Under the pieces are notes generated by a model, which searched no databases, had not been told where the DNA came from, and saw nothing but the letters and a program-made list of their open reading frames with translations. Positions 47,701 through 59,083 of a stretch of 64,000 nt of DNA are shown in pieces. This DNA comes from Phoronis australis (lineage: Eukaryota > Phoronida > Phoronidae). The DNA lies in NCBI GenBank assembly GCA_002633005.1, contig NMRA01000123.1, forward strand, positions 278,364 to 342,363, written 5' to 3'. How positions within the stretch are numbered: the stretch's first letter is position 1; the number at the start of each line of letters is the position of its first letter. A program made the translations under genes and the position numbers.

Positions 47701-50700
47701 CTGCCCCCCCAACTAAAATCCTAGATCTACCACTGAATAATGCCTTTTACTCCCATCCTAGAACTTTAGTACCAGATTTATAGGAAAACGTGATCTCAAA
47801 AGCGGTTTCTTGTCGGAAGGCGGTTAAATCCTAAAGTGTCGTTCATTTATTCAGAAATTTGTCTTAAGGTTTCGTTTTGATGTGAAAAATGTTTTTAAAA
47901 ATCACTTAATATGCGCAATTTTCAGAATTACGGACAAACATAAATCTAAAATTACAAACCTACTGAGGCATTTGCCCTTGACCTATCTAAGATCCGGTAT
48001 CAAGATAGGCTTCCGCAGATTGAACATGTGCAACAGAGCGACGAAATCAATGCTTTCTGGTCATTGGAATACATCAGTTTTGATGAGTGCAAAAATGATG
48101 ATAGCGTTACTAGTTGGCCGTGAGGCCCGTGACTGAGGACCTAGTTTTACGGTTTTGCGGTATTAGCTTTGCCACATCAAATTCCTTTCGTACAAATTCG
48201 GATATTTTCTGATGTTAGAGGAGATCCGCAAAACCACGTAAAATCCCACTCGCGAGTGAAAGGCGAGAAATTCATTCGCAATTGTGGTCGATACCTTATT
48301 GTAGTGTAAGGTAGCAAAACGACGGCCACTCAGTGAAATGATAGTGGGTCGGGAAGTTGGAATGTTAGATTATGGGATGAATTCGATGTTTCCGTTCTAT
48401 GAGAGAAGAACTTTCGCCTCAAGCAAACGTCTGGTCTACCGGCCCTAGTAGTTGAGACGTCGAAAATACCCAAGGTGTTCAAAATAAGCAAGCCCGTTCT
48501 CACATCCGCGGCAGAGTTAATTGTTTCCTAACTAAAACCGTTCCGCCACTGACCTTGATCAGGAGAAAAATATTGTCCTCCGCTCCGGTCCATAAACCAA
48601 CATTACCGTCGGAATCCGTCCAGGTTTTGTTCCTATTTTACTGACCGCGTGGTTTAGCTTTAGAGCCCAGCGCTCGTTGAAACCCCATCTGATGATTGGC
48701 CTAAGTTTCTGAGCAATCTTCATCGATGCCGTCGTCAACGATTGTTGCGTGCCTGGGGACATCGTCAATGGCATCAGTAAGCACAGTTGCCAACATTGAA
48801 GAATGGAAAAGCGGGACATCCAGATAAGATGCAGGACAACTTACTACTGTAGGTCTGCCCTAAACGCAAGGTCGAAATGTCCGCCACAATACACGGAATC
48901 GTCCCAACGGCGTTATTTCTAAGAGATAGAACGGAATATTTCGGGTGCCGCACAAGTCTAAAATTGTCCCAACAGCATTCACAGTCCAACAGGAAAATAG
49001 AGGGTGGAAAATCACGGTAATATACGGTAACACGTCATGTTTTAAGAAGGCGGAACGATTTCAAAAAGCAGGACATTTTGACGGATGAGCTGGAAGGGGA
49101 ACACAACTTCAAAAAGCAAGACAGTCCCCACTTTTGTTACGTCAAAGCGGGACAGATGGCAAGTACATGTAGCCTGGGCTAGGCAACGTGGGTGTCAGGA
49201 CAAATTCAGACCATTTATCGTAAGCAGTTTCAATTGAAACAACATATAAGAACGCGTTGATATTGAGTTGTACGAGGAAGTACTTGTGTGTTATGGTTGT
49301 GAAGAATGTTTACGTTGAAGGGAGTATGGTTGAATGTCGCGCGGCAACGCGGGCGTTCCTAAATTAAGAAAACTTGGTTCTCAAGAAGGAAGACTGGTGG
49401 GTGGCAATATTCAATATTTTGGGAACGGCATAATTGCATTTTTGAACACCTGAAAGAAATCTTTCAAAGAATGTTATTCTTTTAAACACTGGATCTTCCA
49501 CTACATGGGAAACATGCGTGGGTTGGTTTGTTTACTTTTGAAGGGGAAAACTCACACCTTCTGTCAAATATTTTATGGCCAATAATTGCTAGATCGGCAC
49601 CATCTCATTTTTTGCTCAGATTAGATATGATTTCTGGGTTGAAGACCAGAACCATTAAGGTGGCTTTTACGGCGGGTTAGTTTACGTCTGTGCCGCCAGG
49701 GGAATGGTGCATTTCAAGGGCCCCGTGTCAAGAAGCAGACTCATGTTAAGTTCATTTTTGACTTAAGTCAGGGATTTGTATCATCTTCCAAACTTTGGAA
49801 CGGTAGGTTAGTCAAAATTAAAAACTTAACTAAAAGATCTTTTTCTTGAAACGGATTTGAGACAAATTTAATTTTTATCTTAAAATTGACCGAAATTTAA
49901 GATTTGTCTTAGCCTAGTCAATTTTGTTGGAACGGGCCCCATACCCATAACTAATTTTGATTCAAACAGTTAATCAGAAGTCGACGACGTTACGTAAGAG
50001 AGACAATTGGGCCAACGCTTGAGGGAAAAGTTGATGTTTGTAAAATACGGTTCATAATATATTAAATATTCAAAATTGTGGACGACTCGAGGCTCATGTA
50101 TCACCTACAAAAATATGAAAGACTGATCAATAACAGCGCAACGCCACCATTAACTGGCGACGACGACATCTACTTTGTAGACTCATGGGCAGCGCAGTAA
50201 AGAAATAAGTGGGCGGGGGCTATAGCCCCTCAGCCCCCTATCGGGTGCGCCGGGCCCATGTCACATGGACGCCGCAGCACTAACATAAGAGGGGGGGGGC
50301 TATAGTCCCCAGCCCCGTATGGTGCGTCTCCCATATTGTAGCCTTCTACACATGTTTAGAGTCCATGTTGTGTCGCATTTACTTCGTAAGCTGACACTAG
50401 CGATTTTGCTTGTAATATTATATGAGCAATATCCAGTCAGAGTTCTCTCCACGTTATCACATGCGAAGCCGAAAATAACTTGAGTGGCATAAACTTGGTA
50501 ACATTGGGCATCAGAAGCAAATACCAAGCGACCATTTCTGATTTTGATAACTGGATTTCGTTTCATCAGCTTCTGTTATTCGTAAATTATATCTTTGCCA
50601 AATTATTTTTGGGAGGTCTCACGATAGATGTCGATTTCCACATGTGTTGATCGTGTCTTGGTGATCCGAGTCGTCGAGTCGGCTTCGAGAACCTTGTGAC

Positions 50701-53700
50701 TGCGGTACAGGTATGCGAGAGAAGTACTAGGTTTTCACGTTAGCAGACATAGGTCCAGTCTACTGCAATTTTTCTGAGAATGAACTTCTCTTTTCAGATC
50801 ATTGAGTGAGAACGATTGCTATTCCGGTCCCCAAGACCTGTCTTTGCGCCGAGTTAAAACGCTTAAGGTAAGAATGAGGATAAATTGTTTCTCCCAGGAT
50901 TTACTTTTAGGGACAGGGTACTTCCACAAAAGGTGTACAATGTTGGGCCCCTGAGATGGGTGGTATTTATTGCCAACGTCCACAAAAGGGCTCCGTTTCC
51001 GATTGGGAGGCAAGACACTTTGTGATTTGATTCTCAGCAAATCACTTTTTGTGATCAAGAAACAGTGCGGTGAAATAATAGCGACGCCACGACGAAAGAG
51101 TGTTCTAAGGCCCACCTACAGCGCTGGGCAGCGTCGAACTTTTGTCGAAATTATGTCGAAGTTTCGACGCACGAAACCGCTTTTCGTTTATAATCAGTTT
51201 TAGTGCTGGCTAACACCCAACAAAATCGCAATTCGTGTCGCTCTACACCTCTTGCAATGCAAACGTCAGATAAGCAGTTAGCGGCTATGCGCAATAACGT
51301 CAGATTAAACTGTGACTGAATTTTGATAAAACGATATTTTATAGTACAAAAGTTTGACTTAACTACCAAATAATTTTAGCAAGAAGCTCCCAATTGTTTT
51401 GGAATTCTGTCGAAGTCTGTTCAGTTTATTTTGAAAACTCAGTATGTACACGTATCAAATATAGATCAAAGACCATCACGGTGGTATGCTTTTCTTTGAC
51501 GTCTACCCGCTCGTGAAGTTGTTGTTCGCGTGAACCATAGTAGAATTGGTCTCAACTCAGAATTGATTTTTGACAGGTTGATGAACCAACAGTTTGTAAA
51601 CGCATGAAACACAACGTTCAGTACTGAAAATAATCCTTTCGCCAATTGAGTATTGACCCTTGTTCTGAGCAGCTGAACGACAGTTGTTAGTTATTCCTAA
51701 AACCTATCTTCCTTTGAGCAAGGAACAAATTCATTGGTAGCAGGATCATAACGGTGAGTGTTTTAAATCAATCATTGAATTTTGACAAAAGGCAGGTTTA
51801 TCGCACCTGTTGGTACATGTATGTAATTCCTGAATGTGGGAAATCGATCTTCAGCAGCAGGTAAAACATTACCGTCCAAAATGTGTCAAGAAAAAAATAA
51901 CACATAAATTCCCTCGTAAAAAGTCAGGTCAATGGGAACTGCGGTATGCCTTGGCGTAAATGTATTCTCTCCGTATCTGATACAGTTTACTTTAGTCTAG
52001 TAAGCTTAATTTGGGATTATGTCGCTTATCAGTTGTTTTAACTCTTTTCAGGATAAAATGTCGCATCGCATGATCGAAAAAAGACGGCGGGACCGAATGA
52101 ACACTTGTTTGGAAGAACTTTGTCGGCTATTACCACCTTCCTATATCAAACAGGTATCTTGCACACCAGGGCCGTAGGACGCGGGGGTGTAGATGCCCCC
52201 CAATAAACCGTGAACTAGGCCAGAAACGGGAGGCAGGGGCAACCGAGAAAAGAGTGACGCTACAAAACATGAATGCGAGGGAAAATTTAAGAGAACACCA
52301 GTGCAGGATTTACTCTTCAGAGTCATTGGCTAGAATATTTTCGTTACCGAGGGCCATTTTTGTTGTAGTCTGTGTTAATGTCCTTGACTAAACATGGTCT
52401 CAGTCATTCGCATACATTTCGAAAAGAAAAGGAGAAAACCTGTTGTGCACAAATTACCAACGGCAAAATGAATAACGTTTTTAAGTCGACTAGGAAAGTA
52501 CTGTGTTTATCCAGGGACCGTTCTTGGCATGCGGATCTTACCCATCTATTGCTCTGTTTCTTCCGTTTTTTTTGATATTCTGTAGCACTTGATATAAACT
52601 GGGAACCTAACGGGATAGCCTTAATTGGTGCTCGTTTCCTGTTTTCGAAATTCTACATACTTTCATATTTAAGGAGCCCACTCCTTGGAAGGCTTTTGAA
52701 AGCGTCCATGGCCCCCCCTTTCCTGCTTTTTCGTTTACTTTATTCCTTCTTAAGGGGGCGCTCACTGAGGGCCCCTAAGGATAAGATCGATTTTCTCTCT
52801 TTTCCTGTTTCAATGTCTCTTATCATTGGTATGGTTAAGGGTATGTAGAACCCACAAAAATGTCGAAATTTGGCAAACATCTCAGAACTGTCTGATCGAT
52901 TCATACGGCATGAAACTTTCAGACACCACACATATATGTACCCTTCTCCAATCAACCGCTAATTTTAAAATTTTCCACTTTTGCATGTGGGGCTATCAAA
53001 ACTAGGACTCTCATGATTTTATGAAAAAACTGGCAAAAACGAAGTGATAATTTAGAAAAATGTAATAGGTTTTTGAGATTTCATCTTGTACTTTTATAAC
53101 AAACAAAATGTGGTCATGTTATTAAAAACCGTCTTTTTGGCATAGATGTACATTTTTTGCAGATTGGTATAAAGTTGAAAATGAAATTCACCGGGCTTTC
53201 TACTTCCAAGAAATACCTATATTTACTGAGTTAATATCAACAGTTTTTTAAATACTTTGCTAAATAACCGTCAAGTCTATAAGGTCCTACATAACATTAA
53301 ATAAGGTCACTTCTTAGGTTCACCCGATGATGGATTAGCTGCCGCCCTTCCACAGATTTTTCTTAACGACACATTTCATGTGAAGGGGTTACCTTTCAGA
53401 CGGGGTATTCTCTTGGATGGACTTCCCAGGACAATTGACCCTTTTCCTCCCCCCTATAAATCTGGCAGTGTCAACTATTCACGAGGTGTCCGGCTAATAG
53501 AAATTCAAATTGGCCACATCCGAGTGTGAAGCACAGCACTGCGAATTGCGGATTCCAAAAATGTCTTGCAACTTGAAGGGAAAGGCAAAAGTTTTTAGTG
53601 TCTGTTTGCTTAAATCACGATTCTAGGTGGTGAATCTTCCCACTAAAGCATTCAACGAGCTCGATTTAGTCTACGTGGGGTTTTTCTGTTTAATTAGGAA

Positions 53701-55651
53701 CGTCAAACAGCCGCAATACAGAACCAAAACAAACGGTTCTAGCTCCACCACGAACCTAAACAAAGGTGGCGCTGCATGCAGCTTAAATTTGAATGTGTCC
53801 TTTGTACAATCTACTCGTGTAACGAATTCAATTGTTGAGGCATATGTCATTAATAATCTCATTTTTGTACTGACAATATTTGCTTGTTTTGCAGGGCCAA
53901 GGAAGAATAGAGAAAACAGAGATAATAGAATCGGCTATAAGATACATTCGACAGCTGCAAAGGGATCGTTCTGGTAATTTATTAGCAAACTGTTTAGCTG
54001 AGAAGTTGCACCCCAATACCACGTTCAAACGTGTATTTCTTTTTTCTGCTTTGGCCCTGTCCGTAAGGGGGAGGTGGGGGTGGGGGTGGGGTAAACCAGG
54101 TAAAGGATGAAAAGGTAAATCTGCATCCTAACATGGACGTTTACAAATACAGTCGTCTTATATGCTCTTAAAGTCCTGCTTGAAAACTATACACTGCTTG
54201 TGAGTGACCGTTACCAATCATAATGACTGGGATAATAAAAAATACATCAAATAACCCATAGACAAATCTCAGTTTGAGATTTCTAAAAATTGCCGAATAC
54301 CAATGCACTTACAGAAAAAATGATATATCTTTCAAATGCAGCCAAGTTGGATGGAAGTAGGTTTTCTCATCGCCATTTGTGCATGAAATAGCAATAAGGC
54401 TTGTCTCCGAACAAAAGTGCACAATGCCAAGCATTTATTGTTCCCAGTGGCACTAATGTTGAAGAGCTGGCGTAGTTTATAAATGGGCTTAATGTCTTGG
54501 ATATATCGCTACATGCAACAGGTCCTTGGTTTCCCCAAGGCGCAATATGGTCATCGGCTCTATATGGAAACAATTTCAGTACTATGTGAACAAAAAACCG
54601 GTGTAGAGAATTTGTTGTTGTAGCAGGCGGGCATATGACTTTCGCCAGGTGGCGCTTGAGGGACCGTCGTAACGGCAACAAGTGTTGGGCATGACAGTGA
54701 CGCCCTTTCCAGAACTATCCGTATCTCAAAAAGCGTACTTGGTCATCACTGAAACTTAATGTTACCCAGCTAACTCAAGCTCAATTGGTGCGAACTCAAT
54801 AAACCATTGAAGGCATATTGAGTGCTACATAGCTAGGAGTAGCAACATGAACATAGTTATCACATACCGAGACAAGTTATTGTTGGCATACCTTAATTGG
54901 GCTGTTACGTTTATATACACGTCCTGATTTTCTTCCAGGTAATGCTACACATGTACTGGACAATGGCCAACCACACAAACCTTGCTGTCAGAAAAAATAT
55001 GAAACGGGATTCAACGAGTGCTCGCGTTATGTGACGGCAATGCTGTCGGACGCTGCGTCGGAAGACGCCGGTTGTTTGCTATCTTTCCTGAAAGCGAGAG
55101 GAATAGCCAACGACGATGTGGGAAAAAGCGACTCAATCATATCAGGACTAAAAAAGGAGCCAATAACTGAAGTAATAGTCGAAGAAGATGGAGGGCGTTC
55201 AGAGGCGGCCGTCGGCTCCTGCCATTCACCAGATGGCGTGCTGATTAACGAAGTTAAATGCACTTTACCTCAGGGAGAACGAGCCGCGAACGACGTTTGC
55301 CCTTCGTCTCCTAATGATAGCAATGAGAGTGCCACGTGCCGCTCACCAAGGGAGAGTGACGGCAAATGCCTTTCACCAAGTAACGGGGATGTTTACAAAT
55401 TCAAGAAAGACATTAGTCAAAGGTTCGTGGAAGCCCAGATGGAGGAATCTCTTTGCTCTCCATGTCAGGAAAGACAGAGAACAATAACAATTCCGGGCTT
55501 CATTCTTGATAATAGCGGACGCTCTTACATTCCAATGGCTATTGACGTGCCACTTTCTCTCAGTATCCCAAGCCCATTACCAAACATTGCTCACCCAGTT
55601 AGTATACAGGTGAAGTTTGTCGAACCTGTACAGCTCAACGTGACAAAGTAA
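37808..55651 (+). CDS. cwo: Clockwork orange-like bHLH-Orange transcription factor, 5 exons, 351 residues
   Basis: Exons 37808-37899, 50798-50867, 52052-52153, 53895-53973 and 54939-55651 join with matching phases (2, 0, 0, 1) into 1056 nt ending in TAA. The bHLH spans about residues 57-113: basic region [15 protein letters not shown], helix 1 [13 protein letters not shown], then [12 protein letters not shown] and helix 2 [23 protein letters not shown] plus [11 protein letters not shown] is the signature of clockwork orange; HES proteins have a proline in the basic region, DEC proteins a different loop. An Orange-like segment follows at about 134-170 ([12 protein letters not shown] ... GCLLSFL). 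The acidic, Ser-rich C-terminus has no WRPW motif. CWO represses E-box genes in the circadian loop. The first exon is assigned by phase and context, so it is less sure than the others. Confidence 0.82.
38573..38742. repeat. Compound trinucleotide microsatellite
   Basis: TCA/CCA-type triplets (TCATCACCATCA units) run into (CCA)n and then (TTA)n. Poly-Ser, poly-Ile/Thr and, on the other strand, poly-Asp/Asn or Met/Val reading frames come from this repeat and are not genes. Confidence 0.95.
38952..39070. repeat. GCTATAGC repeat family copy
   Basis: Contains GGCGCAGCACTGAAATAAGT followed by GGGGGCTATAGCCCCC, a self-complementary core. Related copies occur at 50186-50340 (two in tandem) and, on the minus strand, about 190-240 (GCGGCGCAGCAGTGAAAAAA). 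Probably a short dispersed element. Confidence 0.6.
39245..40390. mobile_element. 1.15-kb near-palindrome (foldback element), arms about 570 bp
   Basis: The left arm starts CTCGCTGGTTCCCT at 39245 and the right arm ends with its reverse complement AGGGAACCAGCGAG (with small indels) at 40390. Matching landmarks run inward on both sides: CCAGCACGCAGGTATCAC, ACACCGGCGTTTCTG, GAATTCTCAACAGG, a CATGTTTAGGAAATGT block, GGCCAGATGGTG, GTGCTTCAAGCACGCGGCTC and CTGCTGAGGTTAC. The centre is near 39818, where GTGATACCTGCGTGC and GCACGCAGGTATCAC face each other. Arms differ by substitutions and small indels, so the structure is not recent. No transposase frame is present. Confidence 0.85.
40827..40995. 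repeat. 17-bp minisatellite
   Basis: About ten copies of AACCCGGCTCACCAACC, some shortened to 9 or 13 bp (for example CCGGCTCACCAACCGA). Open frames of 137 and 67 residues across it are artefacts (PGSPTN-type repeats). Confidence 0.9.
42511..42727. repeat. Dispersed repeat with G/C-run ends
   Basis: Begins with GCAGATCTACGC and a GGGGGGTTAGGATTCGAGCG stretch, then ends in CCCCCTGTAGATCCGCCTCTG. The terminal phrases resemble those near 36010, 36830 and 47583-47740, so these appear to be members of one short-element family with ends like GGCGGATCTAGGGG. Confidence 0.45.
45462..45600 (-). mobile_element. 139-bp MITE (copy B)
   Basis: Begins GTTCAGTAACGCTAGGACC and ends with the reverse complement of GTTCAGTAGACACTAGGACC. 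It is the same length as, and inverted relative to, the copy at 27288-27426. The interior reads CGCGAGATTACGTGAGATAT. Confidence 0.8.
47583..47740. repeat. Dispersed repeat with G/C-run ends
   Basis: Starts CCTGGCGGACTTAGAGGGG and ends CCCCCCCAACTAAAATCC followed by TAGATCTACCACTG; shares these ends with the copy at 42511. Confidence 0.45.
49718..49940. mobile_element. 223-bp MITE-like element
   Basis: GGGCCCCGTGTCAAGAA at the left end and TTGTTGGAACGGGCCCC at the right form an imperfect terminal inverted repeat. The interior is rich in CTTAA/TTAAG motifs (GTTAAGTTC, GACTTAAGTC, TTAACTAAAAG), also seen near 43875-43940. Confidence 0.6.
50186..50340. repeat. Two tandem GCTATAGC family copies
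   Basis: GGCAGCGCAGTAAAGAAATA followed by GGGGGCTATAGCCCC, then GACGCCGCAGCACTAACATA followed by GGGGGGCTATAGTCCCC. Both resemble 38952-39070. Confidence 0.6.
50798..50867 (+). CDS. cwo: cwo-like exon 2
   Basis: Between CTTTTCAG and GTAAGA. The first base completes a split codon and the exon then encodes [16 protein letters not shown] and RRVKTLK, just before the basic region. An in-frame stop directly upstream rules out a start within this exon. Confidence 0.7.
50868..52051 (+). other. cwo-like intron 2
   Basis: Nothing coding or repetitive was recognised in this 1.2-kb stretch. Confidence 0.5.
52052..52153 (+). CDS. cwo: cwo-like exon 3 (basic region and helix 1)
   Basis: 34 codons in phase 0/0 between TTTTCAG and [23 protein letters not shown], then [16 protein letters not shown]. 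Confidence 0.93.
52154..53894 (+). other. cwo-like intron 3, with an interspersed repeat
   Basis: Contains a third copy of the interspersed repeat at about 52850-53150 (AAATGTCGAAATTTGGCAAAC, CATCTCAGAACTG, GAAACTTTCAGACA, GGTCATGTTATTAAAAACCG). A G/C-rich segment at 52160-52200 resembles the dispersed repeats near 47583. Otherwise nothing was recognised. Confidence 0.5.
53895..53973 (+). CDS. cwo: cwo-like exon 4 (loop and helix 2)
   Basis: Between TTTTGCAG and [24 protein letters not shown] followed by RQLQRDRSG. The phrase RIEKTEIIE is diagnostic of the family. Confidence 0.93.
53974..54938 (+). other. cwo-like intron 4
   Basis: A G-rich run near 54070-54095 (GGGGGTGGGGTAAACC) is the only notable feature. 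A 104-residue minus-strand frame (54367-54681) lacks recognisable content. Confidence 0.5.
54939..55651 (+). CDS. cwo: cwo-like exon 5 (Orange segment and C-terminus)
   Basis: Follows TTCTTCCAG and encodes [18 protein letters not shown] and [11 protein letters not shown] (Orange-like), then an acidic, Ser-rich tail ending [10 protein letters not shown] and a TAA stop. No C-terminal WRPW-type Groucho motif. Confidence 0.88.
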
Positions 55652-58600
55652 TCTCTGCTGCATAGTGAACATCTTTACTTTTTCTCCAGGGTGCAAGTGT
55701 ATTTACGATCGATTTTGAACATCATCCCACGCGTTATACAGATTTTCATAGGTATAAAAGTCGCTGCTTTGAGAATAGTCGAAACTTGGATGAAAAGGCT
55801 TAATGCATCTCCGCACATCTGGCTGACGCAGCACTTCATCGCCAATTGGCTCCAGCGATCTACCATTCTCTCCGTTGCCATTGACTAGCTGTACATGCTT
55901 TTCAAATGTTTTACCCCCAACACCCAGCGACAGCTGTGAACATTTTTCAAAAGTTATTTGAAGCGTTGCTTTGCACCTTCCCACCCAGGCTGGTTCCTAC
56001 TAATTCACGACCTTGTTGCTACGACTTTTACATACGTACATGTACGCTGGTTGGTTTGGTGTGGTTAATGACCACCTGGTGATAGTACCTCGGCTTATAG
56101 ATTAACAACAAGGCTATAACTGATAATTATTATTCATTCCTTGTTCCGGGTTCGTTTACGCATTTCGCTCATAAAAGGTTACAAGTTATACGATCGTAAT
56201 GATGACTAAAGGGCGAGGCACCATGTTGGCGTTTCCTTCACGCGAACCAGCCTGTCGAGAAGCCAAAGACCTGAAGTCCTACACATTTTCACATTAACAA
56301 AACTTCCACGAAAAATGATAAGTTTCTTATTATTGTTGTTACAAATAAACCGTTTTTGACGTCACCAATAGTCGCAGCGCACGGATTAAATGTCGGGTAG
56401 GAAAAATTACTTTGGTGGTGGCTGGGTAAGGGGGCTGGTGGTTTTAGTAAAATATAAATCCCGGGGCTTTTGGAAAAATAAAAATGCTACTGTGTCTGAA
56501 TTGCCATTCACATTTTGGTTATTATGCATCATAGCTTGCACTTCTGCACTCAGTGACCGACACGCTTGTTGAATGCTCATTTTATTACCATTAACCAGTT
56601 CTATGTGTCATGTCTATATCTGGCCTACGATGGAGTTCGTTGAGACGACTTAAACAATGTTCTTACCATTGTTAGATTCCTCCGTGTGTAAACAAATGCT
56701 CTGGAGCCGAAAATACCTCGTGCGGTGAATAACCGGCAGACATTTACACTGCCACTGACATAATTGCGTTCTGGTGTAGCCACTGTGCAACACCGCATTA
56801 GAACTCACATTACCAAGGCTGAATGTGTTTTTGCACATGAAAATGTGAGAACATGTTCCTTGAAAATTCAACCCGTTCAGACCGTGAAGTTTGTGAGGCT
56901 AGATTAAATCAGAAATGAACGGCAACTACGTATGCACTATAATGAGTTGTAGCTGAAGAGATCTTGACAGGGTAGGGAAACGATTCTATCTTGGCAGGGT
57001 ATGGAAACGGTTCTATAACCGCGCTTCTCAATTCCAGTTTCGATGGTTATGCAGTTCTGGAAGAACAGCCGTCAAACCCACATTCCATACTCGTGTCCTT
57101 GCACTCAACATACTTGCCGGAAATACTCCATACCAAACCTCATGCCAAGGGACGTGGTTCCAGGTCTGCACCCATAGTCCAGACTGGTAACCGGTTACGG
57201 ACTATTTTCGGCTCGTGTATGGTGGAGTTGAGGGGAGTGTGCGGAGATGGAAATTGTAGCAAGGGTTTGGTGTTTGCTGTTCTGGAACTGAAGTTTGAGG
57301 CATTGAATCTGGAACTTAGATGCTTGCCCATGAAATCGTTTCCCCTCGCTACTTGGTAACTGGTAGATGTTTGTCGTCACGTTTGCTTAACTCGATGGTT
57401 AACATTTCACAGTTTTAACCATTAAACTTAGGTCATACGTATAATTGCCTCGTGATTGTCGTTTTGTAAACACTGTTTCCATATGCAATGGCTTGTGTTG
57501 GTTTCCAAATAAAAATAAGTTACCAGGAACATTTGTTTTTCATACAGTGACGATCAATGTGTACATTTAAGTGCTATTGTACGAGAGCATCAGACAAAAG
57601 GGGACATGAAAGATCAGAGTTTTGTCACACAGCTTTTCCAGACGACTGAGTGGAGTGATGAACTGTAGTTACAATTTTAAGCATGCGTCACCCACACATT
57701 CGGGCTATTTAGGCCGTGTTTGCGATCGTGAAAATCATTCATTTACCGTTTTAATTTCGTTACTAAATCAATTGTTAGCTTAGATTTCAATAGAGAGTGA
57801 ATTTTGTATTGATTTCTCAATATTATCGAAAATAAATAAGAAACGCTTCATGCATCGTCCCTGATTTAAGGACCAAGGCCTTCCATATTTTCACTCAGGA
57901 CGTAGGTATTAGCTATAATATTAGACAATATTATTTAGTTAATGAAGAACTCATAATAAAGATAAAAATACATCCGTAAGGACAGAATGACATATTAAAT
58001 ACGCCGTAGACATAGAGAACTTAGTTGAGTACCTATTTTGAACTGTTTCGTTCATCTGGGCCCATGATATTAAAATGAATGACTGCATAAAAACAAGAAA
58101 ATCAAGTTTCATGATAAACAATTCATCTCCCGAATACGTTTCACTACACCCTTATTTACACAATTGCTGGGGGGGGGGGGGGTTTNGGGGGGTTTTGAGG
58201 GTGTGCAAAGGGGCGACTTTCATAACCCCGTCCTTTCCATGTATCTTTCGCTCTTCGCATATGTGGGTCTATTGGTCCATTGGTTCATTTCGAGATGAAC
58301 ATTGGGTGATAAAGCGTGACTACAATCAGCGAGCAATAGTCAAGGCATAATATGTCGACGTAAAGTACCGTTCTACGAAAAGTGCACAACGTCATGTATA
58401 TTGAATAGCGAATGTGCAAATCTCAATGGACATGCCTCACACCACTTCGTCTCTATTGCATTCTGGGGTAGTATGTATGCCTAGCAATAGCGTGAGTTTC
58501 TTTCGGGAAGACAATATTGCAGCTGATTATTATGTCATCCGGTTGAACACAATCACAGTCGACGTAGGTGGGTGCGGCAACGGTGACTTTATTCATTTCC

Positions 58601-58692
58601 AAAACATTTCTATAATAAAATACTGTTGCATTTTTCCTGCACTAGTTATACGTTCAATAATAATTTTGCGATAACAATTCAAATAAAATAAC
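55652..58692. other. Convergent intergenic region
   Basis: Lies between the 3' ends of the cwo-like gene (+) and the dynein-stalk-like gene (-). It holds AATAAA motifs on the + strand near 56343 and 57508 as candidate cwo poly(A) signals. A long G run (58170-58190, interrupted by N at 58186) and the left end of a possible MITE at 58404 lie toward the right. No further gene supported. Confidence 0.5.
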
Positions 58693-58843
58693 TTTATTGA
58701 TCCGCTTCTCTGCTAAACATTCGTTACAATAACACCCGGCAACACTGTACACAATTGGTTGTCAAGTGAGATAGATGCGTTCATTTCAAATAATGCAACT
58801 GCGGCGGCAAAGTCAACTATAGCGGATTTGCACATTCGCTATT
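58404..58843. mobile_element. Possible 440-bp MITE with a 19-bp perfect inverted repeat
   Basis: AATAGCGAATGTGCAAATC at 58404-58422 and its exact reverse complement at 58825-58843. The element overlaps the expected 3' UTR end of the minus-strand gene and supplies its nearest AATAAA signals. Target-site duplications were not resolved. Confidence 0.5.
58693..58698 (-). terminator. Candidate poly(A) signal of the dynein-stalk-like gene
   Basis: AATAAA on the minus strand, about 390 nt beyond the stop codon, inside the possible MITE; another AATAAA lies about 100 nt further on. Confidence 0.4.
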
Positions 58844-59083
58844 ACAAACTACGCTCACTTTCAACTATACTTATACGAACACCAACGTGGAGCCTACTTT
58901 CCAAAATATGATTTTCGACCGGGAAAAATGGACACCGGGTTCACTTCTTATACCAATGAATCGTGAAAATTAATCTGGTAGCCGCCAGAAAGCAATCAAA
59001 ACAACCACATTTACATTTCAACACTGCTGTTAATCCATTCTTGGCAAATCAGAAATCTTAAGTATTTTAGAAGGTCAACGTAT

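Larger units (their letters stand above)
37900..50797 (+). other. 12.9-kb first intron of the cwo-like gene
   Basis: No coding exon supported. Its contents are listed separately: a trinucleotide microsatellite (38573), GCTATAGC repeats (38952, 50186), a 1.15-kb inverted repeat (39245), a 17-bp minisatellite (40827), MITEs (45462, 49718) and several G/C-run repeats (42511, 47583). The rest shows nothing I can name. Confidence 0.5.

Noticed and set aside
53627-54110. ORFs overlapping cwo exon 4 in other frames
   Set aside because: The true frame is set by the bHLH motif and splice phases; these are shadows.
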